From Gemmatimonadota bacterium (GTDB taxonomy: Bacteria; Gemmatimonadota; Gemmatimonadetes; Longimicrobiales; UBA6960): 8,240 bases of DNA. Below are positions 1 through 5,428 of the stretch, one piece after another. The stretch spans positions 1 to 8,240 of the forward strand of contig PAUA01000045.1 of the NCBI GenBank assembly GCA_002712565.1. The letters run 5' to 3'. Below the pieces are notes generated by a model. It saw only the letters and a list, made by a program, of their open reading frames with translations. It was not told the DNA's origin and searched no databases. Within the stretch, counting starts at the first letter, position 1, and the number at the start of each line of letters is the position of its first letter. A program made the position numbers and the translations under genes.

Positions 1-84
1 GTGGTGGAACACGATGGGAGGGCTGTTCCGGTCGACGTCGAGGACGAAGCCGGGTCGGGGGGCGAGGTGACGTCCGTTGCTCAC
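1..84 (-). CDS. Partial LarA-like (lactate racemase-domain) protein, N-terminal 28 residues
   Basis: An open frame runs from a GTG at 84-82 to the window edge without a stop. It begins MSNGRHLAPRPGF and continues with a VLDVDR...PPIVFHH segment. From memory, this resembles the N-terminus of actinobacterial proteins annotated as lactate racemase-domain (LarA-like, formerly DUF2088), which use a nickel-pincer nucleotide to racemise or epimerise 2-hydroxy acids. With only 28 residues no cofactor or catalytic residue is visible, so the family call is tentative. That it is coding is better supported: the start overlaps the stop of the upstream dehydrogenase by 4 bp (GTGA), and an AAGGAG Shine-Dalgarno lies 11 nt upstream. 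It is the third gene of the minus-strand operon headed by the reductase/HAD fusion and should be co-transcribed and translationally coupled. It could instead be an unrelated hydrolase or dehydrogenase partner; the rest of the gene lies outside the window. Confidence 0.5.
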   Translation of the reverse strand, partial: MSNGRHLAPRPGFVLDVDRNSPPIVFHH

Positions 85-1304
85 AGGTCGTTGCGCTCCT
101 TCTCGTCTCGGAGGTCGAATGCGATCTTCACCGCACCCCGGCGGCCGGCGGCCGCAGCGTGCTCCAGGGCCTCCCGGTAGCGGGAGAGTGGGTAGGTGGC
201 GGTCACGAGACGGCCCAGGTCGGCGTCGCGGACGAGGTCCGTGGCCATGTCGAAGGTGCGGCGCTGCACGCCGTCGGCGAGGGTCTCGGTGCCGTAGGTG
301 TAGGCGCCCACCAGCTCCACCTCGCGGTGCCAGAGAGGGGTCAGCTCCAGGGTCACCTCGCCGGGCATTCCGACGAGCACTATGCGGCCCCGTGGCCTGA
401 CCACGGCCAGGGCATCGGTGAGGCTGGCCGACGAGCCCACGCAGTCGACTACCACGTCGGCGCCACCGGTGAGCCGGTCCACGACGCCTTCACGGGGTCC
501 GCTGATCCTCGTTGCTCCGATGGCCCGGCTGCCGGTGGCCCGCCTGACGGCCCGTCTCACCTCGTCGGGGGCGATCACCATGTCGGCTCCCAGGAGGCCG
601 GCCATTCGACGCTGCTCGGGATAGCGGGCGGTGGCGATGATCGTGCGGGGAGCGCAATGTGCACGCAGTGCCGCCAGCGTGACCTGCCCGAGCGTCCCGG
701 CGCCGAGGATGACCACGACGCCGTCGTCTGGGACGTGGGCGGCCAGGGCGGCGTGGACGCCACAGGCCGTGGGTTCCACCATGACGGCAGCGGCATCGTC
801 CAGATCGTCGGGAACCACGTGCAGCTGCGTGCGATGCGCTGTGAAGGCCGTGGCCCAGCCCCCACCGGTGTCGTGGCAGGAACCGGTCTGGATGCCGGGT
901 TCCAGGTCGCCGAAGGAGGTGTGCTCGCAGTTCCCCAGCCGACCATCGGCACATGACCTGCAGGTCGGGTGGAGGTTCCGCGAGACGCATCCCAGCACCG
1001 GTTCCAGGACCACCCGGGTGCCGTCGTCCAGGTCGCCGACGACCTCGTGGCCGGGCACGAACGGGAAGGAGACGAGGGGTTCGAAGTAGCGGGCCGACCT
1101 GCCGTCCACCGTGGCGAGGTCCGAACCGCAGATTCCCGACAGACGGGGTCGGACGCGCACCCAGTCGGGGCCGGGTGCGGTGGGGGGATCCATGTCCACG
1201 AGGCTGAGGGGCCCGGCCGAGGCGCCGCGACCGGGGACGAAACCACCGGCTATCCGGGCGGCCGCGTAGCGGGGGAGGTTGTGTCGGAACTGCAGGGCCT
1301 TCAT
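81..1304 (-). CDS. Zinc-dependent medium-chain alcohol dehydrogenase family protein
   Basis: A 407-residue member of the zinc-binding medium-chain dehydrogenase/reductase family, which moves hydride between an alcohol (or polyol) and NAD(P). The N-terminal catalytic domain has Cys59 in CGSDL and His86-Glu87 in PGHEV, the usual catalytic-zinc ligands, with VEP near residue 177. A structural-zinc cysteine group follows at Cys106, 115, 118 and 126; its first gap is eight residues instead of the usual two. The Rossmann motif GAGTLG is at 201-206, followed by VDCVG near 287-290. The start is the ATG at 1304-1302. The same frame stays open for 313 codons upstream, but that stretch lies inside the neighbouring reductase gene and reads as low-complexity Arg/Pro/Gly. 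The ATG overlaps the upstream stop (ATGA) and has a GGGAG site 9 nt before it. Context suggests it converts an alcohol or aldehyde linked to the fused reductase. The substrate cannot be read from sequence. Confidence 0.92.
   Translation of the reverse strand: MKALQFRHNLPRYAAARIAGGFVPGRGASAGPLSLVDMDPPTAPGPDWVRVRPRLSGICGSDLATVDGRSARYFEPLVSFPFVPGHEVVGDLDDGTRVVLEPVLGCVSRNLHPTCRSCADGRLGNCEHTSFGDLEPGIQTGSCHDTGGGWATAFTAHRTQLHVVPDDLDDAAAVMVEPTACGVHAALAAHVPDDGVVVILGAGTLGQVTLAALRAHCAPRTIIATARYPEQRRMAGLLGADMVIAPDEVRRAVRRATGSRAIGATRISGPREGVVDRLTGGADVVVDCVGSSASLTDALAVVRPRGRIVLVGMPGEVTLELTPLWHREVELVGAYTYGTETLADGVQRRTFDMATDLVRDADLGRLVTATYPLSRYREALEHAAAAGRRGAVKIAFDLRDEKERNDL
96..101 (-). promoter_or_regulatory. 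Shine-Dalgarno for the LarA-like gene
   Basis: The minus strand reads AAGGAG here, inside the last codons of the dehydrogenase gene and 11 nt before the GTG at 84-82. This is a full anti-Shine-Dalgarno match and supports the overlapping GTG as the start. Operon-internal genes here use such sites, while the first genes of transcripts appear leaderless. Confidence 0.6.
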
Positions 1305-3628
1305 CGCGAGGCGCTCCCAGCGGGCGCCAGCGGAAGGAGGCTGCGTCGCATGCCGGGTGACTCGCGGAAGTCCTCTACCAGCCATCCCCGCTTCCTTGCG
1401 ATGCTCGCCAGGCGGGTCTCGGGGTTGACCGCCACCGGGAATCCGACCGCCTCGAGCATGGGCAGGTCGCTGGCAGAGTCTGCGTAGGCCACCGACTCCC
1501 TGAGGTCCAGGCCATGCAGATCGGCATGGTCCACCAGGGCCTGGTAGCGGGCTTCGCCGGTGGGTGGCACCGCTGTCATGCGACCGTCGTAGGCGCCGTC
1601 CACCACCCCCAGTTCGGCCGACACGATGTCGTCGAAGAGGGGTCGGAACGGCTCGACCACGAAGTCGAGGGCCCCGGTGATGAGGACGGTCCTGTGGCCG
1701 AGGGCCTTGTGCTGTCGGACCCTGCGTATGCCGGCCGGGAACGACTTCGCCAGGATCAGCTCGCTGAACTGCTCCATGGCATCCTCGGCGATCTGGTCCA
1801 CAGGGGCGCCCTCGTAGCGGCGGTAGAAGTGGCGGAGGAAGTCGCTCCGGTCCTTCTTGTCGAGTGAGAGCAGGGCCGGGGCCTCGGCCACGAGACGGGC
1901 CACGAAGCGGGCCCGGTCGCGGCCACGGAGGTGGCGGCTGCCCAGCCAGGCGTACGAGGCGACGACGTTCGAGGCGATGAGGGTGTTCTCCAGGTCGAAT
2001 GCGACCAACTGGCGTTCGGGTGCCAGGACCTGCCGGCGGAGGCGTTCGGACCGGCCTTCGCCGCCCCGGGCCGGCGGCCTCATCGGGACCCGGCCCGCCT
2101 TCACGACCGAGGGCAGGTGGACGTCGGGTACGTAGGTGCTCCAGTCGATGACACGCGGGTCGAAGCCGAAGGCGGCCTGGTCGGCGTCGTCCAGGGAGCC
2201 CCACAGGCCCAGCAGGTGGTCGAGCCCGTAGATGGCCTCGCACTCGGCGTATGCGCCGTAGAGGTCCACGTATCCCTCGGCCCTGCCGATCAGCTCGCGC
2301 TGTTCCTCCAGGCGGACCCCCATCTCCGCGTGGCGTCCCCGTACGGGCAGCACCTCGAATACCTTCTGCGCACGGTCAAGGGTCCTAGCCGCTTTCTGCA
2401 GCTGCTTCTTGACGCGGCCACGGCCGGGGAAGGACCACTGGGGTACCGCTATGGGCTGACCCATCTCGTCATAGATGGGGTGCTCGGTGAACCACTCCCG
2501 GACCATGTCCACCAGGTGTCCGTACCGCAATGGGTTCACGCTGCCCGACGCCACCTGCACGATGTCTGCGCCCTCGTCGGGTCCCAGGGGCCCTCGGGCG
2601 GCCACGGCGCAGATGGCGGCAACCACGAAGTCGACGGGGATCACGTCCACGGTGCCTTCGGGGACGCCGGGGAACTCCTTCAACAGGCCGCGGGCGTAGG
2701 AGATGATGACCGGCTCGGCCATCCGGAAGCCCCTGATCCACCCGGGCGACGGTTCCGAGTGGGCTGACTCGATGATGGCTGGCCGCACGACGCTGATGGG
2801 CACGTCGCCGGCACTCTCAGCGACGGCGATCTCTCCGAGCGCCTTCGTGAAGGCGTAGGCGTCGGGGAAGCCCAGTGAGCCGGCCCGGGCAATTCCGGCC
2901 TGGGCCATCTTGTCGTCGACCCATCGGCAGCGGAGCTGTTCGGTCTTGGCTGCGAGGCTGGGGATCCCGGCGGCGCCCAGCTCGCCGTGCGCCTCGCTCC
3001 GGAAGGCCTTCAGGTTCGCCGGCGTTCGGCTCTCGGTCTCGGTGTCCAGTCGGATCCGTCGGGCGGCGTCCACCTCCGTGCGCCAGTCCACGTCCACGAA
3101 GAACGAGCTGGCGTCGACCGGTTCCTCGGGGGCCCTTCCACGTCGGCTTCCCGCCACGTAGCAGGTCGAGACGGTGACAAGGTGGGGGGTCGCACCCAGG
3201 CTTGCCAGCGTCTCGACGATCCTGACCGGTCCGAGCAGGTTCACCTCGACGGCCTGGTCCAGGGGCGAGTCGAAGCTCACGACGGCGGCTGAGTGGATGA
3301 CGATGTCGCAGGAGGCGAGGGCTGCCAGCCCGTCGGCGTCCAGTCCCAGGCTGTCGCTGGTGACGTCCCCGGCCACGGCGGTGATCCGACGTGAGGTCAT
3401 CTCGGCGAAGCCGTCGGTTCCCAACTGGCTGCGCAGGTTGTCGAAGGCGTCGTTGCGGAGGATGTCGCGTTCGACGCGTCGGCCGGCCCCGCGACGGCCC
3501 GGTCTGAGGATCAGCACCAGCTCACAGCCGGGGGCGGAGCGGAGCAGGCGTTCGACCAGGGCGGTGCCCAGGAAGCCGGTGCTTCCGGTGATGGCGATGC
3601 GGCGCCCTGCCAGATTCTCGGGTATCAC
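1301..3628 (-). CDS. Fatty acyl reductase-like SDR fused to a HAD-IB phosphatase-like domain
   Basis: A 775-residue two-enzyme fusion. Residues 10-335 form an extended SDR of the male-sterility/fatty acyl reductase (NAD_binding_4) type: nucleotide loop GSTGFLG at 15-21, an LRPG segment at 41-44, VSTCYVAG at 153-160 and the catalytic pair Tyr258/Lys262 (YAFTK). Residues 465-505 (GLDHLLGLWGSL, FGFD, IDWSTYV) resemble the C-terminal domain of acyl-CoA reductases. After a basic linker, residues 541-755 are a HAD-IB domain: motif I DLENT at 545-549, motif II Thr651 in LITGA, Arg694 where motif III usually has Lys, and motif IV DSASD at 717-721. Family knowledge suggests NAD(P)H-dependent reduction of an acyl thioester to aldehyde or alcohol; the HAD part may remove a phosphate. 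The natural substrate is unknown. The start is a GTG with a -10 hexamer 7 nt upstream (leaderless). It heads the operon, and its stop overlaps the dehydrogenase start. Confidence 0.88.
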   Translation of the reverse strand: MIPENLAGRRIAITGSTGFLGTALVERLLRSAPGCELVLILRPGRRGAGRRVERDILRNDAFDNLRSQLGTDGFAEMTSRRITAVAGDVTSDSLGLDADGLAALASCDIVIHSAAVVSFDSPLDQAVEVNLLGPVRIVETLASLGATPHLVTVSTCYVAGSRRGRAPEEPVDASSFFVDVDWRTEVDAARRIRLDTETESRTPANLKAFRSEAHGELGAAGIPSLAAKTEQLRCRWVDDKMAQAGIARAGSLGFPDAYAFTKALGEIAVAESAGDVPISVVRPAIIESAHSEPSPGWIRGFRMAEPVIISYARGLLKEFPGVPEGTVDVIPVDFVVAAICAVAARGPLGPDEGADIVQVASGSVNPLRYGHLVDMVREWFTEHPIYDEMGQPIAVPQWSFPGRGRVKKQLQKAARTLDRAQKVFEVLPVRGRHAEMGVRLEEQRELIGRAEGYVDLYGAYAECEAIYGLDHLLGLWGSLDDADQAAFGFDPRVIDWSTYVPDVHLPSVVKAGRVPMRPPARGGEGRSERLRRQVLAPERQLVAFDLENTLIASNVVASYAWLGSRHLRGRDRARFVARLVAEAPALLSLDKKDRSDFLRHFYRRYEGAPVDQIAEDAMEQFSELILAKSFPAGIRRVRQHKALGHRTVLITGALDFVVEPFRPLFDDIVSAELGVVDGAYDGRMTAVPPTGEARYQALVDHADLHGLDLRESVAYADSASDLPMLEAVGFPVAVNPETRLASIARKRGWLVEDFRESPGMRRSLLPLAPAGSASR
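1314..1318 (-). promoter_or_regulatory. Shine-Dalgarno for the alcohol dehydrogenase
   Basis: The minus strand reads GGGAG, 9 nt before the ATG at 1304-1302 and within the 3' end of the reductase/HAD gene. It fixes the dehydrogenase start at the overlapping ATG rather than at the far upstream end of its open frame. Confidence 0.6.
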
Positions 3629-3635
3629 ACCGCCA

Positions 3636-3641
3636 TGTATA
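3636..3641 (-). promoter_or_regulatory. Predicted -10 element of the reductase/HAD operon
   Basis: The minus strand reads TATACA from 3641 to 3636, followed by 7 nt and then the GTG at 3628. The predicted transcript would start at or next to the start codon. No convincing -35 is visible. The left copy of the ACCAnnTGGT palindrome abuts this hexamer and shares its first base, so a repressor bound there should block this promoter. Confidence 0.5.
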
Positions 3642-3670
3642 CCAGATGGTCAGGGCCCTTACCAGATGGT
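3641..3670. promoter_or_regulatory. Probable TetR operator: two ACCAGATGGT palindromes in a 30-bp dyad
   Basis: ACCAGATGGT occurs exactly twice, at 3641-3650 and 3661-3670, 20 bp centre to centre (about two helical turns). Each is a palindrome with a two-base core (ACCA-GA-TGGT); the right copy extends to TACCA..TGGTA. Between them, AGGGCCCT (3652-3659) is a perfect palindrome, so the whole block is close to symmetric about 3655.5. The left copy touches the -10 of the minus-strand operon, and the right copy covers the probable -35 of the TetR gene. The position between a TetR gene and its divergent operon suggests repression of both and autoregulation. Confidence 0.72.
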
Positions 3671-3688
3671 AGACAGGTGGGCTACGGT
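3659..3688 (+). promoter_or_regulatory. Predicted promoter of the TetR gene
   Basis: TTACCA (3659-3664) as a -35 and TACGGT (3683-3688) as a -10 are separated by 18 bp. The -10 ends 6 nt before the GTG at 3695, so transcription probably begins at the start codon. The -35 lies within the right operator copy, as expected for an autorepressed gene. Confidence 0.5.
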
Positions 3689-3694
3689 GGCCCG

Positions 3695-4303
3695 GTGGCA
3701 TCTACCGAGGTCCGTGGGGGTACGAAGGCACGGGTGCTTGACGCAGCCCTGGCGTCCTTCGGCACGGCCGGCTTCGCCGGCACCTCGCTAGACGACCTGG
3801 CTTCCGGGCTGGATATCCGCAAGCAGACGATCCTCTACCACTTCGTCTCCAAGCGGGGTCTGCTGAACGCAGTGGTGGACAGCGTCGCCGCCGACCTCAT
3901 CCTCGCTCTCGAACAGGTGCTCGCCGGGAGCCAGCGGGACTGGGAACGCGTGGAGGCGTTGGTGCGGTCGGTGTTCCGCGTGGCCCTCGAACAACCGGTC
4001 CTGCTCGGGCTGCTACGTGAGGTGAGCCGCCCCAACTCACCCGGAGCCCAGCGCCTGCGGGGCCACATGGATCCGCTCATGGCCAGGGCCCGCCTCTGGA
4101 TCGAGGCCGAGATGGCCGCAGGACGCATGCGCAGGACCGACGCCCAGCTGCTGCTCCTGAGCGCGTACTCCACGGTGGTCGGCGTAGCCACGGAGATCGA
4201 GGTGCTCCGGGCTGCCGGCGTAGGGCCGACCCTGCGGCCAGTGGTCCAGAGGCGGAGGGAACTCCTGCGGTTCCTGCGGGCCTCGTTGGACCCGACGTCC
4301 TGA
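3695..4303 (+). CDS. TetR-family transcriptional regulator
   Basis: A 202-residue one-component regulator. The N-terminal DNA-binding domain is typical of TetR: helix 1 around KARVLDAALASFG (11-23), then the helix-turn-helix at about 31-50, ending in the characteristic ILYHFVSKRGLL (46-57). The remainder is a ligand-binding and dimerisation domain, with no close match I can name. The start is taken at the GTG at 3695, because a TACGGT hexamer sits 6 nt upstream and TetR proteins usually have a short tail before helix 1. The upstream in-frame ATG at 3635 would place both operator copies inside the coding region. It is divergent from the reductase/HAD-dehydrogenase operon across 66 bp and is probably its repressor. 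The ligand is perhaps an acyl-CoA, alcohol or aldehyde of that pathway (inference). It converges on ddl with only 9 bp between stop codons. Confidence 0.93.
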   Translation: MASTEVRGGTKARVLDAALASFGTAGFAGTSLDDLASGLDIRKQTILYHFVSKRGLLNAVVDSVAADLILALEQVLAGSQRDWERVEALVRSVFRVALEQPVLLGLLREVSRPNSPGAQRLRGHMDPLMARARLWIEAEMAAGRMRRTDAQLLLLSAYSTVVGVATEIEVLRAAGVGPTLRPVVQRRRELLRFLRASLDPTS

Positions 4304-4312
4304 GCAGGGCCG

Positions 4313-5404
4313 TCAGCGCGTCGTGTTGCGCCGGCGGCGGGCGTGGCGCTCGACGGCGAGGTCCACGAGCTGGTCGATGAGACCGCCGTACGACAGCCCC
4401 GCCTTCAACCAGAGCCGTGGGTACATGGATATGGAGGTGAACCCCGGGATCGTGTTGACCTCGTTCACCAACATCCGGCCGTCGTCGGCGAGGAAGAAAT
4501 CGACCCGGGCCATACCGGAACACCTCAGGGCGATGAAGGCCCGTGCGGCGAGTTCCTGGAAGCAGACCACGGTTTCAGGGTCGAGGTCGGGATCGTCGAT
4601 GAGCTCGGCCGCGTCGGTCTCGTACTTGTCGGCGTAGCTGTAGAAGGCATCGCCGGGCCTGATCTCTCCGGGACCGGAAACCTGGGGCACCCTGTCGCCG
4701 AGGACGGCCAACTCGATCTCGCGCCCTGACACGGCCTCCTCCACCACGATCCACTCGTCGTAGCCGGCGGCAGTCGCCAGGGCGATCTCCAGCGAGGCCG
4801 GATCGGAGGCCTGCGACACCCCGACCGAGGAGCCCAGGTTGGCCGGCTTCACGAACACTGAGGGTCCCAGGTCGGCGAGCAGTTCCTCGAGCAGGGCACG
4901 GTGGCCGGCGGAACCCGGTTCGTCCAGACGGTCGGCGTGGAGTCCCCGGTACCTGGCCTGGGGGATCCCGTGGTGGGCGAGGACCTCCCGGGCTGCCAGC
5001 TTGTCCATGGCCAGCGCCGAACCCAGCACCCCACTGCCGACATACGGCACGTCGGCCAGCTCGAGGAGGCCCTGCAGGGTTCCGTCCTCCCCGAGGGGAC
5101 CATGGACGAGGGGGAACACCGCGACCGGAGCGTCGGCGGCCAGTTCCGTGAGGCGGGGGAGGGGATCCCAGGATGGCCCGCTCGGATCGAGGCGGTCTCC
5201 GAGGCCCTCCACCCGGCCCTCGGCGAGGGCCGCCGCGGCATCGGCGGCCAGCGACCAGCATCCATCCAGGCCGATGCCGACGGGGACCACCTCGTAGTGC
5301 CCGGTGTCCACCGCCGCCAGCACGTGTCGGGCTGACATGCATGACACGTCGTGCTCGGCACTACGCCCCCCGAAGAGCACGACGAGACGACGGCGGGCGA
5401 CCAC
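4313..5404 (-). CDS. ddl: D-alanine--D-alanine ligase
   Basis: A 363-residue ATP-grasp ligase that joins two D-alanines in the cytoplasm to supply the terminal dipeptide of peptidoglycan precursors. Visible family motifs: FGGRSAEHDVS at 11-21 (N-terminal substrate domain), HGPLGEDGT at 101-109, PYVGSG at 120-125 and AMDK at 132-135. FVKPANLGSS is at 184-193 (ATP grasp), YSYADKY at 255-261 (omega loop), RVDFF at 300-304 and NEVNTIPG at 314-321 (metal and substrate binding). The tyrosine-containing omega loop and normal length fit a D-Ala-D-Ala ligase rather than a VanA-type D-Ala-D-Lac enzyme. The start is the GTG at 5404, 6 nt downstream of a TACGAT -10, so probably leaderless. It is transcribed away from murF, whose product uses the dipeptide, across a 24-bp gap. 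The C-terminal tail is very basic (RHARRRRNTTR). Confidence 0.97.
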   Translation of the reverse strand: MVARRRLVVLFGGRSAEHDVSCMSARHVLAAVDTGHYEVVPVGIGLDGCWSLAADAAAALAEGRVEGLGDRLDPSGPSWDPLPRLTELAADAPVAVFPLVHGPLGEDGTLQGLLELADVPYVGSGVLGSALAMDKLAAREVLAHHGIPQARYRGLHADRLDEPGSAGHRALLEELLADLGPSVFVKPANLGSSVGVSQASDPASLEIALATAAGYDEWIVVEEAVSGREIELAVLGDRVPQVSGPGEIRPGDAFYSYADKYETDAAELIDDPDLDPETVVCFQELAARAFIALRCSGMARVDFFLADDGRMLVNEVNTIPGFTSISMYPRLWLKAGLSYGGLIDQLVDLAVERHARRRRNTTR

Positions 5405-5410
5405 CCCGGC

Positions 5411-5416
5411 ATCGTA
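5411..5416 (-). promoter_or_regulatory. Predicted -10 of ddl
   Basis: The minus strand reads TACGAT, followed by 6 nt and then the ddl GTG at 5404. This matches TAnnnT with leaderless spacing. Its TA pair (5415-5416) is also the first two bases of the murF -10 on the other strand. The -35 region would fall inside the murF 5' coding sequence, and no clear hexamer is seen there. Confidence 0.55.
5415..5416. other. Shared core of the divergent ddl/murF promoters
   Basis: The TA dinucleotide serves as the invariant start of both predicted -10 elements, one on each strand. The start codons of ddl and murF are separated by only 24 bp (5405-5428), so neither gene has room for an upstream leader or a conventional operator that does not touch both promoters. 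Confidence 0.5.
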
Positions 5417-5420
5417 GGGT
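5415..5420 (+). promoter_or_regulatory. Predicted -10 of murF
   Basis: TAGGGT ends 8 nt before the murF GTG at 5429, so the mRNA would have no leader or only 1-2 nt. It overlaps the ddl -10 by two base pairs on the opposite strand. RNA polymerase should therefore occupy only one of the two orientations at a time. Confidence 0.55.
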
Positions 5421-5428
5421 GACGCTCC

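Noticed and set aside
159..956. Plus-strand 265-codon open frame antisense to the dehydrogenase
   Set aside because: It has no recognisable domain, and the opposite strand encodes a complete enzyme; long antisense frames are expected at this GC content.
1305..2243. Long N-terminal extension (313 codons) of the dehydrogenase frame
   Set aside because: It lies entirely inside the reductase/HAD gene in another frame, is Arg/Pro/Gly-rich with no domain, and the ATG at 1304 has both a Shine-Dalgarno and an operon overlap.
1931..2767. Plus-strand 278-codon open frame antisense to the reductase/HAD gene
   Set aside because: Composition mirrors the opposite coding strand, with no promoter-like hexamer or family signature.
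3635..3694. ATG at 3635 as the TetR start
   Set aside because: It would put both operator palindromes and the predicted promoter inside the gene and add an atypical 20-residue tail; the GTG at 3695 fits the TACGGT spacing.
4290..4325. Hairpin terminator between TetR and ddl
   Set aside because: Only a 4-bp GACG/CGTC pairing is visible in or near the 9-bp gap; too weak to call.
4313..5404. VanA/VanB-type D-Ala-D-Lac ligase
   Set aside because: The omega loop is the tyrosine-containing YSYADKY form of housekeeping Ddl, and no vanH or vanX genes flank it.
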